From: RGIG6904 sp024680835
GTDB taxonomy: Bacteria > Bacillota > Clostridia > Lachnospirales > Lachnospiraceae
Assembly: GCA_024680835.1 (NCBI GenBank)
Contig: JAILBP010000234.1
Coordinates: 1 to 24,913 of the forward strand
DNA length: 24,913 nt
Direction: 5' to 3'
Made by a program: the position numbers and the translations under genes. Below, piece by piece: positions 1 through 7,784 of this stretch. The notes below the pieces were generated by a model. It was not told the DNA's origin, made no database searches, and worked only from the letters and a program-made list of their open reading frames with translations. How positions within the stretch are numbered: position 1 is the first letter of the stretch; every line of letters starts with the position of its first letter.

Positions 1-300
1 TAAGATATAATATATGCTATAATATTCGTGCAAATATGAGAATAATATCATAATAGATTATAATATAATATGTAATATATTACATCATATAATATATAAA
101 CAATTATACAACATATTCGATAATAAACAAAATTACAACTATATACAGAAAAATAATCAGATAACAACGATAAAAGAAAAATACATGAAACATCCGGAAA
201 AAGATGTGAAACAAAAAACAGAAGACGAAAAAGTTAAGAGACGGGAAACACAGTAATATAGCGAAAAACAATAAAAACTATAGTGCGGGATACGTGGTAA
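1..300. other. AT-rich gene-free stretch
   Basis: No open frame with a convincing ribosome site is seen here. The first 130 bases are almost entirely A and T and contain a perfect 16-bp palindrome, ATGTAATATATTACAT, at 70-85, plus several TATAAT-like strings. The AT richness makes the promoter-like strings uninformative. The rest, to about 300, is A-rich on this strand without clear structure. It could be a curved intergenic region or the 3' flank of a gene outside the window. Confidence 0.5.
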
Positions 301-355
301 AAAGATATCCGGCATGAAAAATACTGTGTTTCACAAAACAATTTTCTCATGCCGG
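301..355 (-). terminator. Terminator of the GH113-like gene
   Basis: On the minus strand, arms at 355-341 and 322-309 pair (CCGGCATGA with TCATGCCGG, extended by an A/T stretch with one bulge). A small inner hairpin (TGTG/CACA) sits in the loop. The stem is followed by ATATCTTTTT. It lies 24 bases after the glycosidase stop codon. The T-run starts a few bases after the stem, so termination may be imperfect. Confidence 0.65.
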
Positions 356-378
356 AACCTGAGTGGATCGATTATTTA

Positions 379-1344
379 TTACTGCTTGTAGTATTTTTTT
401 ATAACTTCCTCAGCTTGTTTCAGATGAATATTGAAACCGAGGTCTTTTGAAGCATCTTCTCTGGTATTATAAATCCTGGGGCTCCAATCCCACCAGAAGA
501 AACCGGCAAACCAGTCTCTCTTTGTAAATACTTTAAGGCAGGATTCAAAGAAATTGGCCTGCTCCTCTTCGCTGTAAGGGAATTCTCTGTGCATGAAATC
601 CCAGGGCATAGATGCACAGCCTGCGGCAGAACGGCAGCCGATCTCCATGAATATGATCTTTTTACCGAGATTTTTACTGATGGCCTCAAGATTATCTGCA
701 ATGGGTTCCCATTTCTCGGCCATTTCATCTGCAGAAGTTCCTGCGTGGTCGGAAACAGGGTAGTATGCGGATGTTCCTACATAATCGATAGCATCGTACC
801 ACTTGGCGATGTGTTCTTTTCCGTGATTGGTGTTGTAGGTCAGTTCGCCGGAATATACAGCTCTTACAGCCTCAATTGTCCTGCGCCATTGTGTTTCCTG
901 CAATTCTGTTCCTAACATTTCACAACCCAGACAGAGCATCTCGCAGCCGGTATATTCAGCAATCTCTGCGTAATGAGTCAGGAATCCGCGGTAAGAATCA
1001 AACCATTTTCCCCAATAACCGTCTTCATTGAACATATTCTGTTCGGGAAATGAGATGAGTGCACGCCAAACACCGTCTTTGCAGTCGATCATGGGTTTGA
1101 GACATACCTTGACTCCTTTGTCGTGGAAATGCTTTATGGTGCTGATAAGCTCGAGATCCGGCACATTATTGCGGTAATCAAAAAGTATATCGGTAGAGTA
1201 GTAGTGCTCCTGCTTTACGGAAAAAGCAAGACAAACCCAGTTGATGCCTGTCTCCATTAAAAGTTCACGACTCTGAATGGCAGCTTCCGAAGGATATACT
1301 CCTCTGACGCCGTGATATCCGTATGTGTAACCTTTTATTTCCAT
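379..1344 (-). CDS. GH113-like glycoside hydrolase (probable beta-mannanase family)
   Basis: Predicted 321-residue TIM-barrel glycosidase resembling family GH113, whose characterised members hydrolyse beta-1,4-mannan. The N-terminus (MEIKGYTYGYHG) is a typical first strand. Glu142 in LCLGCEM would be the acid/base and Glu234 in FMEIGCRS the nucleophile. The late FFWWDWSPR segment fits an aromatic substrate cleft. No signal peptide is present, so the enzyme is probably cytoplasmic and acts on imported oligosaccharides. The start at 1344 is chosen because GGAGG lies 5 bases upstream; the open frame extends 29 codons further without a comparable site. The gene is monocistronic and divergent from exoA. 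The family call rests on motif recall; a related clan A family is possible. Confidence 0.75.
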   Translation of the reverse strand: MEIKGYTYGYHGVRGVYPSEAAIQSRELLMETGINWVCLAFSVKQEHYYSTDILFDYRNNVPDLELISTIKHFHDKGVKVCLKPMIDCKDGVWRALISFPEQNMFNEDGYWGKWFDSYRGFLTHYAEIAEYTGCEMLCLGCEMLGTELQETQWRRTIEAVRAVYSGELTYNTNHGKEHIAKWYDAIDYVGTSAYYPVSDHAGTSADEMAEKWEPIADNLEAISKNLGKKIIFMEIGCRSAAGCASMPWDFMHREFPYSEEEQANFFESCLKVFTKRDWFAGFFWWDWSPRIYNTREDASKDLGFNIHLKQAEEVIKKYYKQ

Positions 1345-1389
1345 AACGTCCTCCAGGTAAAATAGAAAAAAACAAAAATGTAAGCCCAT

Positions 1390-1455
1390 GCGACGGTATA
1401 AACAAGCTTGTTGAGACGACATGTATTTCAATAAGCTTGCAACGCGACGGCTATA
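1390..1455. repeat. Pair of imperfect direct repeats in the glycosidase leader
   Basis: The motif GCGACGG followed by TATA or CTATA occurs at 1390-1400 and 1444-1455. AAGCTTG occurs at 1404-1410 and 1433-1439, the first within the palindrome CAAGCTTG. The repeats lie between the candidate promoter and the start codon, where an operator or RNA structure could act. No known regulator motif was recognised. Confidence 0.3.
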
Positions 1456-1459
1456 TAGT

Positions 1460-1488
1460 ATTCTACTACGGACATATAATATTTTAAA
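1460..1488 (-). promoter_or_regulatory. Candidate promoter for the GH113-like gene
   Basis: On the minus strand a -35 of TTTAAA (1488-1483) and a -10 of TAGAAT (1465-1460) are separated by exactly 17 bases. The implied leader is about 110 nucleotides and contains the repeated motifs described at 1390-1455. The -35 is only a fair match and the surroundings are AT-rich. Confidence 0.4.
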
Positions 1489-1562
1489 GGGAAATTTTCT
1501 GAGTTTAGAATAAAAAGTTACTATTCACGGCTGTAATTCTTAACAGTATGAGAATAAAGAGT

Positions 1563-1591
1563 TTGAGTCTGCGGCGTGGTTTTGTTATAAT
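1563..1591 (+). promoter_or_regulatory. Promoter for exoA
   Basis: A -35 of TTGAGT (1563-1568) and a perfect -10 of TATAAT (1586-1591) are 17 bases apart. Transcription would start near 1598, giving a leader of about 134 nucleotides. Confidence 0.65.
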
Positions 1592-1605
1592 GTCAGAGCA
1601 GGTTG

Positions 1606-1632
1606 AAAACCGGACTATCCATAGCCGGTTTT
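1606..1632 (+). promoter_or_regulatory. Leader hairpin upstream of exoA
   Basis: AAAACCGG (1606-1613) pairs with CCGGTTTT (1625-1632), with an inner CTAT/ATAG helix. It lies in the exoA 5' leader just after the predicted transcription start. The stem is followed by ACATATTC, not a T-run, so a full terminator is unlikely. It may affect stability or translation. Confidence 0.4.
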
Positions 1633-1731
1633 ACATATTCGGTAAGATCTGTCCACGAATGGCCGGTCCGAATGAACACATATGATTTTACCTGTGAATA
1701 GAAAAAAACATGGGAAACAGGAGAGCAGGAG

Positions 1732-2535
1732 ATGGATAAAAAGTTTATATCATGGAATGTAAACGGGTTGAGGGCGTGTTTGACAAAAGGATTTTTAGAA
1801 TATTTCAATGAAGCAGACGCGGATATATTCTGCCTGCAGGAAACGAAGCTTCAAAACGACCAGATCGAATTTGAAGGATATACTGCTACGGATTACGGCA
1901 GGGGAATCTACAATAACGGAAGTACAAAATGGAATGTTTACTGGAACTTTGCAGATAAAAAGGGGTATTCAGGAACGGCGATCTTTTCAAAAAGAGAGCC
2001 GGCAAACGTGACTTTTGGAATAGGAATAGATCAGCATGATCACGAGGGACGCGTTATCACCCTTGAGTTTGAGGATTATTACATGGTGGTGGTTTATACT
2101 CCAAATGCCCAGAACGAGCTTACAAGGCTGGATTATCGCATGGTTTGGGAAGATGACTTCAGAGCATATCTGAAAGCTTTGGATGAGAATAAACCGGTTA
2201 TAGTGACAGGAGATATGAATGTTGCCCATCAGGAGATCGATCTCAAGAATCCCAAAACAAACCGCAAAAATGCAGGTTTTACGGATGAGGAGAGAGGGAA
2301 GATGACTGATCTTCTGGCTTCGGGATTTACAGATTCATTCCGTTACAAATACCCTGAGGCAAGGGATATATACTCATGGTGGTCCTACAGGTTCAAAGCG
2401 AGGGAGAAGAACTCCGGATGGCGTATAGATTATTTCCTTGTGTCAGACAGGATTAAAGACAGGATAGAGGATGCCTTGATAAAAACGGAAATATTAGGAT
2501 CGGACCACTGCCCGGTGGAGCTTGAGATGATGTAA
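1732..2535 (+). CDS. exoA: Exodeoxyribonuclease III / AP endonuclease
   Basis: A 267-residue member of the exonuclease III (Xth/ExoA) family, which cleaves DNA 5' of abasic sites and removes blocked 3' ends in base excision repair in the cytoplasm. All family landmarks are visible: metal-binding Glu37 in LQETK, Asp161 and Asn163 in GDMNVAH, Asp233 in WRIDYFLVS, and the Asp258-His259 pair in GSDHCPVEL. The segment after residue 50 seems about ten residues longer than in the common family pattern before YWNFADKKGYSG. The start has AGGAG eight bases upstream. The gene has its own promoter and lies upstream of the HU gene, which has a separate promoter. Confidence 0.95.
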   Translation: MDKKFISWNVNGLRACLTKGFLEYFNEADADIFCLQETKLQNDQIEFEGYTATDYGRGIYNNGSTKWNVYWNFADKKGYSGTAIFSKREPANVTFGIGIDQHDHEGRVITLEFEDYYMVVVYTPNAQNELTRLDYRMVWEDDFRAYLKALDENKPVIVTGDMNVAHQEIDLKNPKTNRKNAGFTDEERGKMTDLLASGFTDSFRYKYPEARDIYSWWSYRFKAREKNSGWRIDYFLVSDRIKDRIEDALIKTEILGSDHCPVELEMM

Positions 2536-2661
2536 AACCCTTGAAAACAGTGGGCTTGTTCGTCTTTTTGCATAAAAACCCACGCAAAATATATCATTTG
2601 CGATATATAACCACAACATGATGTAGTAAAAATGCAAGAAATAACAAAATTTGGTATTTTT
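2536..2661. other. exoA-HU intergenic region with AT-rich hairpins
   Basis: A GTGGG/CCCAC pairing spans about 2554-2583 with an inner TTTTT-GCAT-AAAAA fold. An AT-rich hairpin, ATATATC/GATATAT, is at 2589-2608. Neither is followed by a T-run, so no convincing exoA terminator is identified. Confidence 0.35.
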
Positions 2662-2692
2662 TTGTTTTCTTTTTTATCCATTTTGATATAAT
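2662..2692 (+). promoter_or_regulatory. Promoter for the HU gene
   Basis: An extended -10, TGATATAAT, lies at 2684-2692. Upstream is a T-rich -35 region (TTTTCT at 2665-2670 with a 16-base spacer, or TTGTTT at 2662-2667 with 19). The strong -10 fits a highly expressed nucleoid protein gene. Transcription would start near 2699. Confidence 0.6.
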
Positions 2693-2741
2693 GAAATCGT
2701 AGTTTTGATGTGCAACGTTGCATACAAAGGGAGGATAAAAA

Positions 2742-3038
2742 ATGAACAAGACAGAACTCATCGCTGCAGTTGCAGAGAAGACAGGACTTAAGAAGACAGA
2801 GTCGGGTAAAGCAGTTGACGCTGTTGTAGCAGCTATCACAGAAGAGTTGAAGAAAGGTGATAAGGTTACTCTTATCGGATTCGGTACATTTGAGACCAGA
2901 AGCCGTGCAGCCAGAACAGGCCGTAACCCGCAGACAGGCAAGGAGATCAAGATCAAAGCATCTAAGGCTCCGGCATTCAAGGCAGGAAAGGCACTTAAAG
3001 AGGCTGTTAATGCTCCCAAGAAAAAAGGCAAGAAATAA
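2742..3038 (+). CDS. hup: HU family DNA-binding protein
   Basis: A 98-residue HU-type histone-like protein that binds and bends DNA as a dimer to compact the nucleoid and assist replication, repair and recombination. It has the N-terminal helical dimerisation region MNKTELIAAVAEKTG and the DNA-binding arm signature GFGTFETRSRAARTGRNPQTG near residues 46-66. It is about eight residues longer than the usual 90, because of a lysine-rich tail (KKKGKK), common in related anaerobes. A strong GGGAGG lies seven bases before ATG. The gene is monocistronic, with its own promoter and terminator. HU is far more likely than IHF in this group. Confidence 0.95.
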   Translation: MNKTELIAAVAEKTGLKKTESGKAVDAVVAAITEELKKGDKVTLIGFGTFETRSRAARTGRNPQTGKEIKIKASKAPAFKAGKALKEAVNAPKKKGKK

Positions 3039-3060
3039 TTGACAAACCAATCAGTCATAG

Positions 3061-3108
3061 AAACGGATCCGCCTGAGGAACAGTCCCGGGTGGGTTCGTT
3101 TTTTATTG
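3061..3108 (+). terminator. Terminator of the HU gene
   Basis: A 13-base-pair stem (3061-3073 with 3089-3101, three G-T pairs) closes a 15-base loop. It is followed by TTTTTATTG and further T residues. This is a strong intrinsic terminator 23 bases after the stop codon. Confidence 0.85.
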
Positions 3109-3141
3109 TTTTTATCAGAGTGCAAAACACGTCTGTTTAGT

Positions 3142-3181
3142 CGAAAAGACCGCTGTCTTACATAGAGAAGACAGCGGTCTT
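3142..3181 (-). terminator. Terminator of the LRR gene
   Basis: A perfect 14-bp stem, AAGACCGCTGTCTT at 3146-3159 with AAGACAGCGGTCTT at 3168-3181, with an 8-base loop. On the minus strand the stem ends in TTTT. It lies about 40 bases beyond the LRR stop codon, between two convergent genes. Confidence 0.8.
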
Positions 3182-3221
3182 GCAGTTATTTGTAATTACT
3201 TAAAGATTGTGCTGCGTTGTA

Positions 3222-4682
3222 TTAGTACGCAAGATAAGCTTCAATGTAGTGACCTTTCTTTCCGGTGAAAGTAACCCAGCCTTCAACGCCGAGACCCTGA
3301 CCGCTAAAGGTTGTCTTCTTGAGCTTCTTAGTGATGCTTTTATCTGCGTTGTAGTTGTAGTAGTTTATAGTATAGCTGTCCTTTGGAAGAGTGATCTTTA
3401 AATCTTTATCTATCCAGAGAGAGTAAATGAATTTGCACTTTGATAGATCAAGTTTATCCATGAGCACGTTAGAGTATGCGTTAATCTCATAGAGAGATTT
3501 GTTCTTTGAAAGATCTATGTTCTTGATGCCGTTGTTATTGAAATACAGAATACCAAGGTTTTTGTTCTTGGTAACATCAAGCTTTGAAAGTTTGTTGGCA
3601 CTTACATCCAGAGACCAGAGTTTTTTGAGACCGGAAACATCTATTGATTTCAGGCTGTTGTCTCTGAGATTTAACATCTGGAGTTTTTTGTTTTTAGAGA
3701 GATCGATGGATTTTGCACCGTTCTCCGAATACTCAAGCTCGTAAAGATTCTTGTATTCTGATGGAACAAAACCGCTCTTTTTGTTGTTGCGGATGTAGAG
3801 ACCCTGAATCTTGTTCTTGTTCTTGATGCCGATCTTATTGAGGTTGATATCACAATCGCACAATGCAAGGTACTGAAGAGATGAAAGCTTTGAAAGATCA
3901 AGGCTCTTTAAAGAGGGACCGTAAACATATACACTGGAAAGGTTTTTGTTGTTTTTGCCGGTCTTGAATGATGAAAAGTTATAGTTTGCTGCGCAGCTTA
4001 CATAATAAACCATAGGATTCGTAGATACATCCAAAGATTTGAAATTGTAGCAGTTGTCAACGGAAATACTGTATAACTCTGATAAACCGGTGGTGTCTAT
4101 AGATTGAAGACTTTCACACCATTCAGCATCAAAATATCCGAGATTCGGATTCTTTGTAAGATCAAGAGTCTGAAGATTGCTGCAACTATATATGTTGATA
4201 GAGCTCAGATTATTGAGTCCGTCCAGCTTCAATGATGTCAATTCCGAGCAGTATTCAACATATAAGTAGTTGAGATTGGTCATCTTAGTGAGATCAATGT
4301 TAGTATTGATCACACTGGAAAGGCACAAACTTGAAACATTGGTAAAATACTCTATTCCGGTAGCATCAGAAGTATTGTAAAGATACAAACTGGTGCCCCA
4401 CTGACTTGAATCAAAGTATGGTTCGCTCTGCTCCCAGCTTTGATAATATATGGAGAGATCGGTAAGAGCAGCGAGCTCACTTTCACTCAGAGATCCGTTT
4501 TTGTCAGTGTCGAGATTGGCGCTCACTGCATTACGGAACTCCTCATCCGGAAAGTTTGTCGCATTGATGGCAACAGTCTCTCCGGCAGCCTTTACTGTAG
4601 TCGGTGCGGTAAAGCCTGCGAATGTGAACGCTGTCACGGCAGACATCACTACCGACAGAAATCGAAGTGTGTTTTTTTTCAT
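3222..4682 (-). CDS. Secreted leucine-rich repeat protein with EF-hand-like loop
   Basis: A 486-residue exported protein of unknown target. Residues 1-32 form a signal peptide: a lysine start, a hydrophobic stretch and an AxA-like end at VKAA. A complete 12-residue calcium-loop pattern (D-x-D-x-N-G-x-L-x-x-x-E) spans Asp58-Glu69, within a FPDEEFR...LSESEL segment often found at the head of clostridial LRR surface proteins. The remainder to about residue 440 is irregular LRRs with units such as LKSIDVSGLKKLWSLDVSANKL. No LPxTG signal or transmembrane anchor is seen, so it is probably secreted. The start at 4682 has AGGAGG seven bases upstream. The gene has its own promoter, inside the terminator of the upstream operon. 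Adhesion or carbohydrate recognition is plausible but unproven. Confidence 0.85.
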   Translation of the reverse strand: MKKNTLRFLSVVMSAVTAFTFAGFTAPTTVKAAGETVAINATNFPDEEFRNAVSANLDTDKNGSLSESELAALTDLSIYYQSWEQSEPYFDSSQWGTSLYLYNTSDATGIEYFTNVSSLCLSSVINTNIDLTKMTNLNYLYVEYCSELTSLKLDGLNNLSSINIYSCSNLQTLDLTKNPNLGYFDAEWCESLQSIDTTGLSELYSISVDNCYNFKSLDVSTNPMVYYVSCAANYNFSSFKTGKNNKNLSSVYVYGPSLKSLDLSKLSSLQYLALCDCDINLNKIGIKNKNKIQGLYIRNNKKSGFVPSEYKNLYELEYSENGAKSIDLSKNKKLQMLNLRDNSLKSIDVSGLKKLWSLDVSANKLSKLDVTKNKNLGILYFNNNGIKNIDLSKNKSLYEINAYSNVLMDKLDLSKCKFIYSLWIDKDLKITLPKDSYTINYYNYNADKSITKKLKKTTFSGQGLGVEGWVTFTGKKGHYIEAYLAY

Positions 4683-4716
4683 GGTATTCCTCCTTTTTAT
4701 GAAACGTGATCTGTGT

Positions 4717-4733
4717 AAAAAGCGTTTTACGCT
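4717..4733 (-). promoter_or_regulatory. Small leader hairpin upstream of the LRR gene
   Basis: On the minus strand AGCGT-AAA-ACGCT is followed by TTTT. It lies about 13-30 nucleotides after the predicted transcription start and before the ribosome site. It is too short and weak to be called an attenuator with confidence. Confidence 0.3.
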
Positions 4734-4752
4734 AAAACTAGTACATTCATAA

Positions 4753-4781
4753 ATCATAGTACGAAATGGCAAAAAAAACAA
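4753..4781 (-). promoter_or_regulatory. Promoter for the LRR gene
   Basis: On the minus strand a -35 of TTGTTT (4781-4776) and a -10 of TATGAT (4758-4753) are 17 bases apart. The -35 is partly built from the T-run of the preceding operon's terminator. The predicted leader is about 64 nucleotides. Confidence 0.55.
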
Positions 4782-4811
4782 CCCATAAAAATGCTGAACA
4801 TTTCATGGGCT
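4771..4811 (-). terminator. Terminator of the VanY-like / O-antigen-ligase-like operon
   Basis: On the minus strand a 13-bp stem (4811-4799 with 4793-4781) with a 5-base loop is followed by G and eight T residues. It lies 25 bases after the stop codon of the membrane protein gene. Confidence 0.85.
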
Positions 4812-4835
4812 GAAGGTGACAGATTCAGGAAATTA

Positions 4836-6599
4836 TCAATCTGAGTTTTCTATAAGTGACATGGCATTCTGATCAAGATACAGAGCAGGCTGCTCTGAGA
4901 TACGCCCACCCAGGAAACTGATGTTTGCCTCCTTTTCCTTCATGAAGCTATACAGGATATTCAAGTTTTCAACGCAATAATCATATGTCTTTTTGTCGCC
5001 GGCTTCCTCAGCCTGCATGGCGAGATCATAAAGATAGGATGCAAAAGATCTGTATTCAACGCCTGCATATGGGGCAAGTTCGATCTCTCTGGTGAGATAA
5101 TTGACCGTCTGCTCGGCGTCGCCGTTCAGGTAGGCAAGGGTTCCGGCCATCTGATAAGCTCTTGCATTGTAGGCGTTGTGATCTATAAGGAATGCGACAT
5201 CACCGATTATCTCATTCATATCGTACGAGTTTGTCATGCGTTCCTCACGGGCTTCTGTGTTAAGAGGAAAAACGCGGATGGCAGCTGCAGGATCGTCAAA
5301 GAGGAATAGCATATTAGACAAGCCGGGCAGCACAGCAGCAACAGTGAAAACGCAGCATATCGCCGTGGGAATCCAAGTCATGCCCCCTGTAGGTCCCTGT
5401 TTTTTGGGGGCTTTAGCATCGGATTTATGTTCCGGCACAGAATCCGGAACCTTCCTTGTCCCTTCCATGATCATGATGAGGAAAAATATGACGGAAATAT
5501 ATTCAAAATCAAAATCCATCAGTGTGTGCGTGAAAAGGAAGAGAACGGTGTAGTTTTTGTTTTTGAACCAGGCGACAAGGGAGATCAGCATTACCATGAG
5601 AGCCGGTATGACTCCGGTGTCGGCTGTAAGCTGTAAAATACTGTTGTGGACATATTTGACATTGTAAAGCCCTGTGGCTGTAAGCCTGCAGACATAGGAG
5701 TAACCGAAGGCACCAAGTCCCATGGGAAAGCGCTTTATCAGGGGAAGCGTGTCCTGCATATACAGCAGTCTTCCCTGAAAAGTGCTGGAATTGAAGGAAA
5801 TATCGGTAAGTCTCTTGAAGATCCCGGACGTTGCGGGGATGAACAGGCTTATGACCACGATGATGGCAAAGATTATAATAGCGAATATAATATGTTTTAT
5901 ATTATAATGATCATATATCACAAAAAGCCTTATTCCAAGGAATACTACAAGAGCTATGAACATCACGAACACGGTACGGCTGCCGCTCCAGAAGAGACCG
6001 ATGGACAGTATGATCAGAACAAAAGGATTTTTGCGTCCGTAAAAATATTCACACATAATGCCGGCCAGCATCAGCAAAGCGAAAGTATTGGCATATCCCA
6101 TGAAGCCACTCATACGGTTGGCTATGAACACATATTCACGTAACGGTGTGATCAGCAAAACAGTACAAGCGATCACGGACAGAACACCGGAGAAAGGGAT
6201 GAGCCCGATCAGGGATCTTTTCTCCTCCGTATTAAGCTGCATCAGGATTAAAGTGAAGGGCAGGAGACAGAAGAATTTAGATGCACCCGTGAGAGCCATG
6301 CCTTTGTCTATGCCAGTCAGAATGCCGATACAGTATGCTGCCACTAACGCGTAGACGGCGTAATCTGTGAACCCCGGGGTAAATGACAGGGCTTTCCGGG
6401 ATGCAAAAAGGTATATTGCATAAGAACATAGGGCAACGGCCATAAAAAAATTGTGAGCCGCATAAAAACCGCCGCAGGATATGAACATCACCAGTATGAT
6501 CCGGAAAAAGAGGTGATCCCTGAACATGGGCGGAATCGTAAATGATGACTTTACCGGAGATTTTTGGTTGTGTGGTACTGTATGTTTAGATGATTTCAT
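4836..6599 (-). CDS. O-antigen ligase-like polytopic membrane protein
   Basis: A 587-residue protein with about ten or more hydrophobic segments between residues 30 and 390 and a soluble C-terminal domain. It resembles the Wzy/WaaL superfamily, which transfers or polymerises lipid-linked glycans outside the membrane. Supporting signs are the GSRTVF motif, the large extracellular loop with FQGRLLYMQDTLPLIK and MGLGAFGYSYV, and the YVHNSILQLTADTGV segment. Residues after about 440 are helical with a TPR-like look (YNARAYQMAGTLAYLNGDAEQTVNYL). The ATG overlaps the upstream TGA in ATGA, implying translational coupling with the VanY-like gene; no strong separate Shine-Dalgarno is seen. A Gram-positive would probably use it for a secondary wall polymer, capsule or glycoprotein glycan. 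The substrate is unknown. Confidence 0.8.
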   Translation of the reverse strand: MKSSKHTVPHNQKSPVKSSFTIPPMFRDHLFFRIILVMFISCGGFYAAHNFFMAVALCSYAIYLFASRKALSFTPGFTDYAVYALVAAYCIGILTGIDKGMALTGASKFFCLLPFTLILMQLNTEEKRSLIGLIPFSGVLSVIACTVLLITPLREYVFIANRMSGFMGYANTFALLMLAGIMCEYFYGRKNPFVLIILSIGLFWSGSRTVFVMFIALVVFLGIRLFVIYDHYNIKHIIFAIIIFAIIVVISLFIPATSGIFKRLTDISFNSSTFQGRLLYMQDTLPLIKRFPMGLGAFGYSYVCRLTATGLYNVKYVHNSILQLTADTGVIPALMVMLISLVAWFKNKNYTVLFLFTHTLMDFDFEYISVIFFLIMIMEGTRKVPDSVPEHKSDAKAPKKQGPTGGMTWIPTAICCVFTVAAVLPGLSNMLFLFDDPAAAIRVFPLNTEAREERMTNSYDMNEIIGDVAFLIDHNAYNARAYQMAGTLAYLNGDAEQTVNYLTREIELAPYAGVEYRSFASYLYDLAMQAEEAGDKKTYDYCVENLNILYSFMKEKEANISFLGGRISEQPALYLDQNAMSLIENSD

Positions 6600-7699
6600 T
6601 TTTTCTCAAAGTGCTGATAATCTTTAATGTTGATCCACGATCCACCCCATTTGAAGCCCCGCTCGGTGAAGAGCTTATAGCAAAGATCGGATGTGGTGAT
6701 CTTGTGTTCGAAATCCTTGGAGCGGTCTGCGTAAGGTCTGTCACCGTTGTATTTGGTGACATATGGATTCTCATATGGGTTGATGTCGATAGCCATGCCA
6801 TAGGCGTGTCTTGAGAGGGTGGATCCGCCGGTGGTCACGCGGTAGTTAAAACATGATGTGTTGTCATCCTCGCAGGAAGCGTCGTCGTCTCCGCCGTATT
6901 CGTCTATTAGGCGGATCTTTGCGATCTCGTACTCGTTTTCATAAAGCTCTTTGAAGATCTCCAGAAGATCCTCGGCGATGGCTTTATTGCAGATGATCTC
7001 GCCTTCTTTTACCTTGTGTTTGAAATTGTAATGCAGAACATGAACATATCTGAGATCGCTGTAATGCACGGCTGCATTTGTGTCATCTGCAGGATAGGAG
7101 ATACCGGTTATGCGGTCCTTTATGGTATCATTGAGCTCGCTGATATAGAAATCGGTGGTTGCTCTGCCTTTTGCTCCAAAATAGTAGTATGAAACGCCGC
7201 CTTTTTTGTGGGCTGCGGCCCGGACTCCGCCGGTATAAGCCCTGCCGTCCTCACCAAAGTAATACTGAGCCACGATGCCGTTTACAGCCAGTTTTTTGAA
7301 GCCACCGGTGAACATCTGCCCTTTTCTGTTGAAGTAATAATATCCCTCATTTCCGTCCGGACCGGTGAGCTTTCTGAATTCATCCAGTATCGCCTGACCG
7401 CCACCGCGGAAATAATAGGTATTGCCTTCGTACTCAAGCCATCCGTCCGTATATTTTTCGCCGTCTGTCGTGCAGGTGAGACCTGTTATATAGCCGTCGG
7501 AATCACGGGAGTAGGACAGTACGGTGCCTTCCTCCTGTGCTGTTGCCCGGGATGTGTCATCTTTCTGCGTTTCATCAGCGTAAACACGGGGAACGCAGAA
7601 AAAGAAGAAAACGATGAATGCGGAGATGAACGCCGTAAGGGCGGCAAAACCCGAAAGGGCAGTTTTTTCAGTGATTTTAACGGAATACTGTTTTTTCAT
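6596..7699 (-). CDS. VanY/M15-type D,D-carboxypeptidase with cell-wall-binding repeats
   Basis: A 367-residue extracytoplasmic zinc peptidase. An N-terminal hydrophobic segment (about residues 15-41) serves as signal or anchor. Residues about 65-185 hold choline-binding-type repeats (GWLEYEGNTYYF, GYYYFNRKGQMFTGG, QYYFGEDGRAYTGG, YYYFGAKGRA). Residues about 225-367 are an M15 peptidase: His298 and Asp305 in SRHAYGMAIDIN and Asp360/His363 in DYQHFE make the metal site. The family trims the terminal D-Ala from peptidoglycan stems or cuts D,L links. AAAGGA precedes the ATG; the open frame extends 18 codons further without support. It is the first gene of a two-gene operon with a glycan ligase-like protein, suggesting a joint envelope role. 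Linkage to glycopeptide resistance is not implied. Confidence 0.9.
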   Translation of the reverse strand: MKKQYSVKITEKTALSGFAALTAFISAFIVFFFFCVPRVYADETQKDDTSRATAQEEGTVLSYSRDSDGYITGLTCTTDGEKYTDGWLEYEGNTYYFRGGGQAILDEFRKLTGPDGNEGYYYFNRKGQMFTGGFKKLAVNGIVAQYYFGEDGRAYTGGVRAAAHKKGGVSYYYFGAKGRATTDFYISELNDTIKDRITGISYPADDTNAAVHYSDLRYVHVLHYNFKHKVKEGEIICNKAIAEDLLEIFKELYENEYEIAKIRLIDEYGGDDDASCEDDNTSCFNYRVTTGGSTLSRHAYGMAIDINPYENPYVTKYNGDRPYADRSKDFEHKITTSDLCYKLFTERGFKWGGSWINIKDYQHFEKK

Positions 7700-7730
7700 A
7701 ATCGATCCTTTGTGTTGTGAGAATGTACCT

Positions 7731-7759
7731 ATTATAGACCTAAAGCACAGCAAAATAAA
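7731..7759 (-). promoter_or_regulatory. Promoter for the VanY-like operon
   Basis: On the minus strand a perfect TATAAT (7736-7731) lies 17 bases after a weak -35, TTTATT (about 7759-7754). Transcription would start near 7724, giving a leader of about 25 nucleotides. Confidence 0.5.
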
Positions 7760-7784
7760 GAGAAAAGTTTTACCGGCCGAAAGG

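Larger units (their letters stand above)
1517..1701. repeat. Possible degenerate copy of the inverted-repeat element
   Basis: GTTACTATTCAC at 1517-1528 is an exact match to the first 12 bases of the three clear elements elsewhere in the window. CTGTGAATAG at 1692-1701 matches ten bases of their opposite end. The enclosed sequence is not alignable by eye with the other copies. It contains the exoA promoter and a hairpin. It may be a decayed or divergent member, or a chance match on one side. Confidence 0.3.

Noticed and set aside
70..85. Replication origin or DnaA region in the AT-rich start
   Set aside because: No DnaA boxes or origin-linked genes are seen. The palindrome is simple AT sequence.
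1606..1632. Intrinsic terminator upstream of exoA
   Set aside because: The stem is good but is not followed by a T-run and lies within the expected exoA leader.
2430..3130. Two overlapping minus-strand open frames over the HU gene
   Set aside because: They are shadows of the HU coding sequence and its flanks. Their cysteine- and serine-rich translations match no family.
5646..6143. 165-codon plus-strand frame opposite the O-antigen-ligase-like gene
   Set aside because: Its His/Tyr/Asp-rich translation is typical of the reverse of a membrane protein gene.
7208..7720. 170-codon plus-strand frame opposite the VanY-like gene
   Set aside because: It lies wholly inside a clear peptidase gene, with no ribosome site and no recognisable motif.
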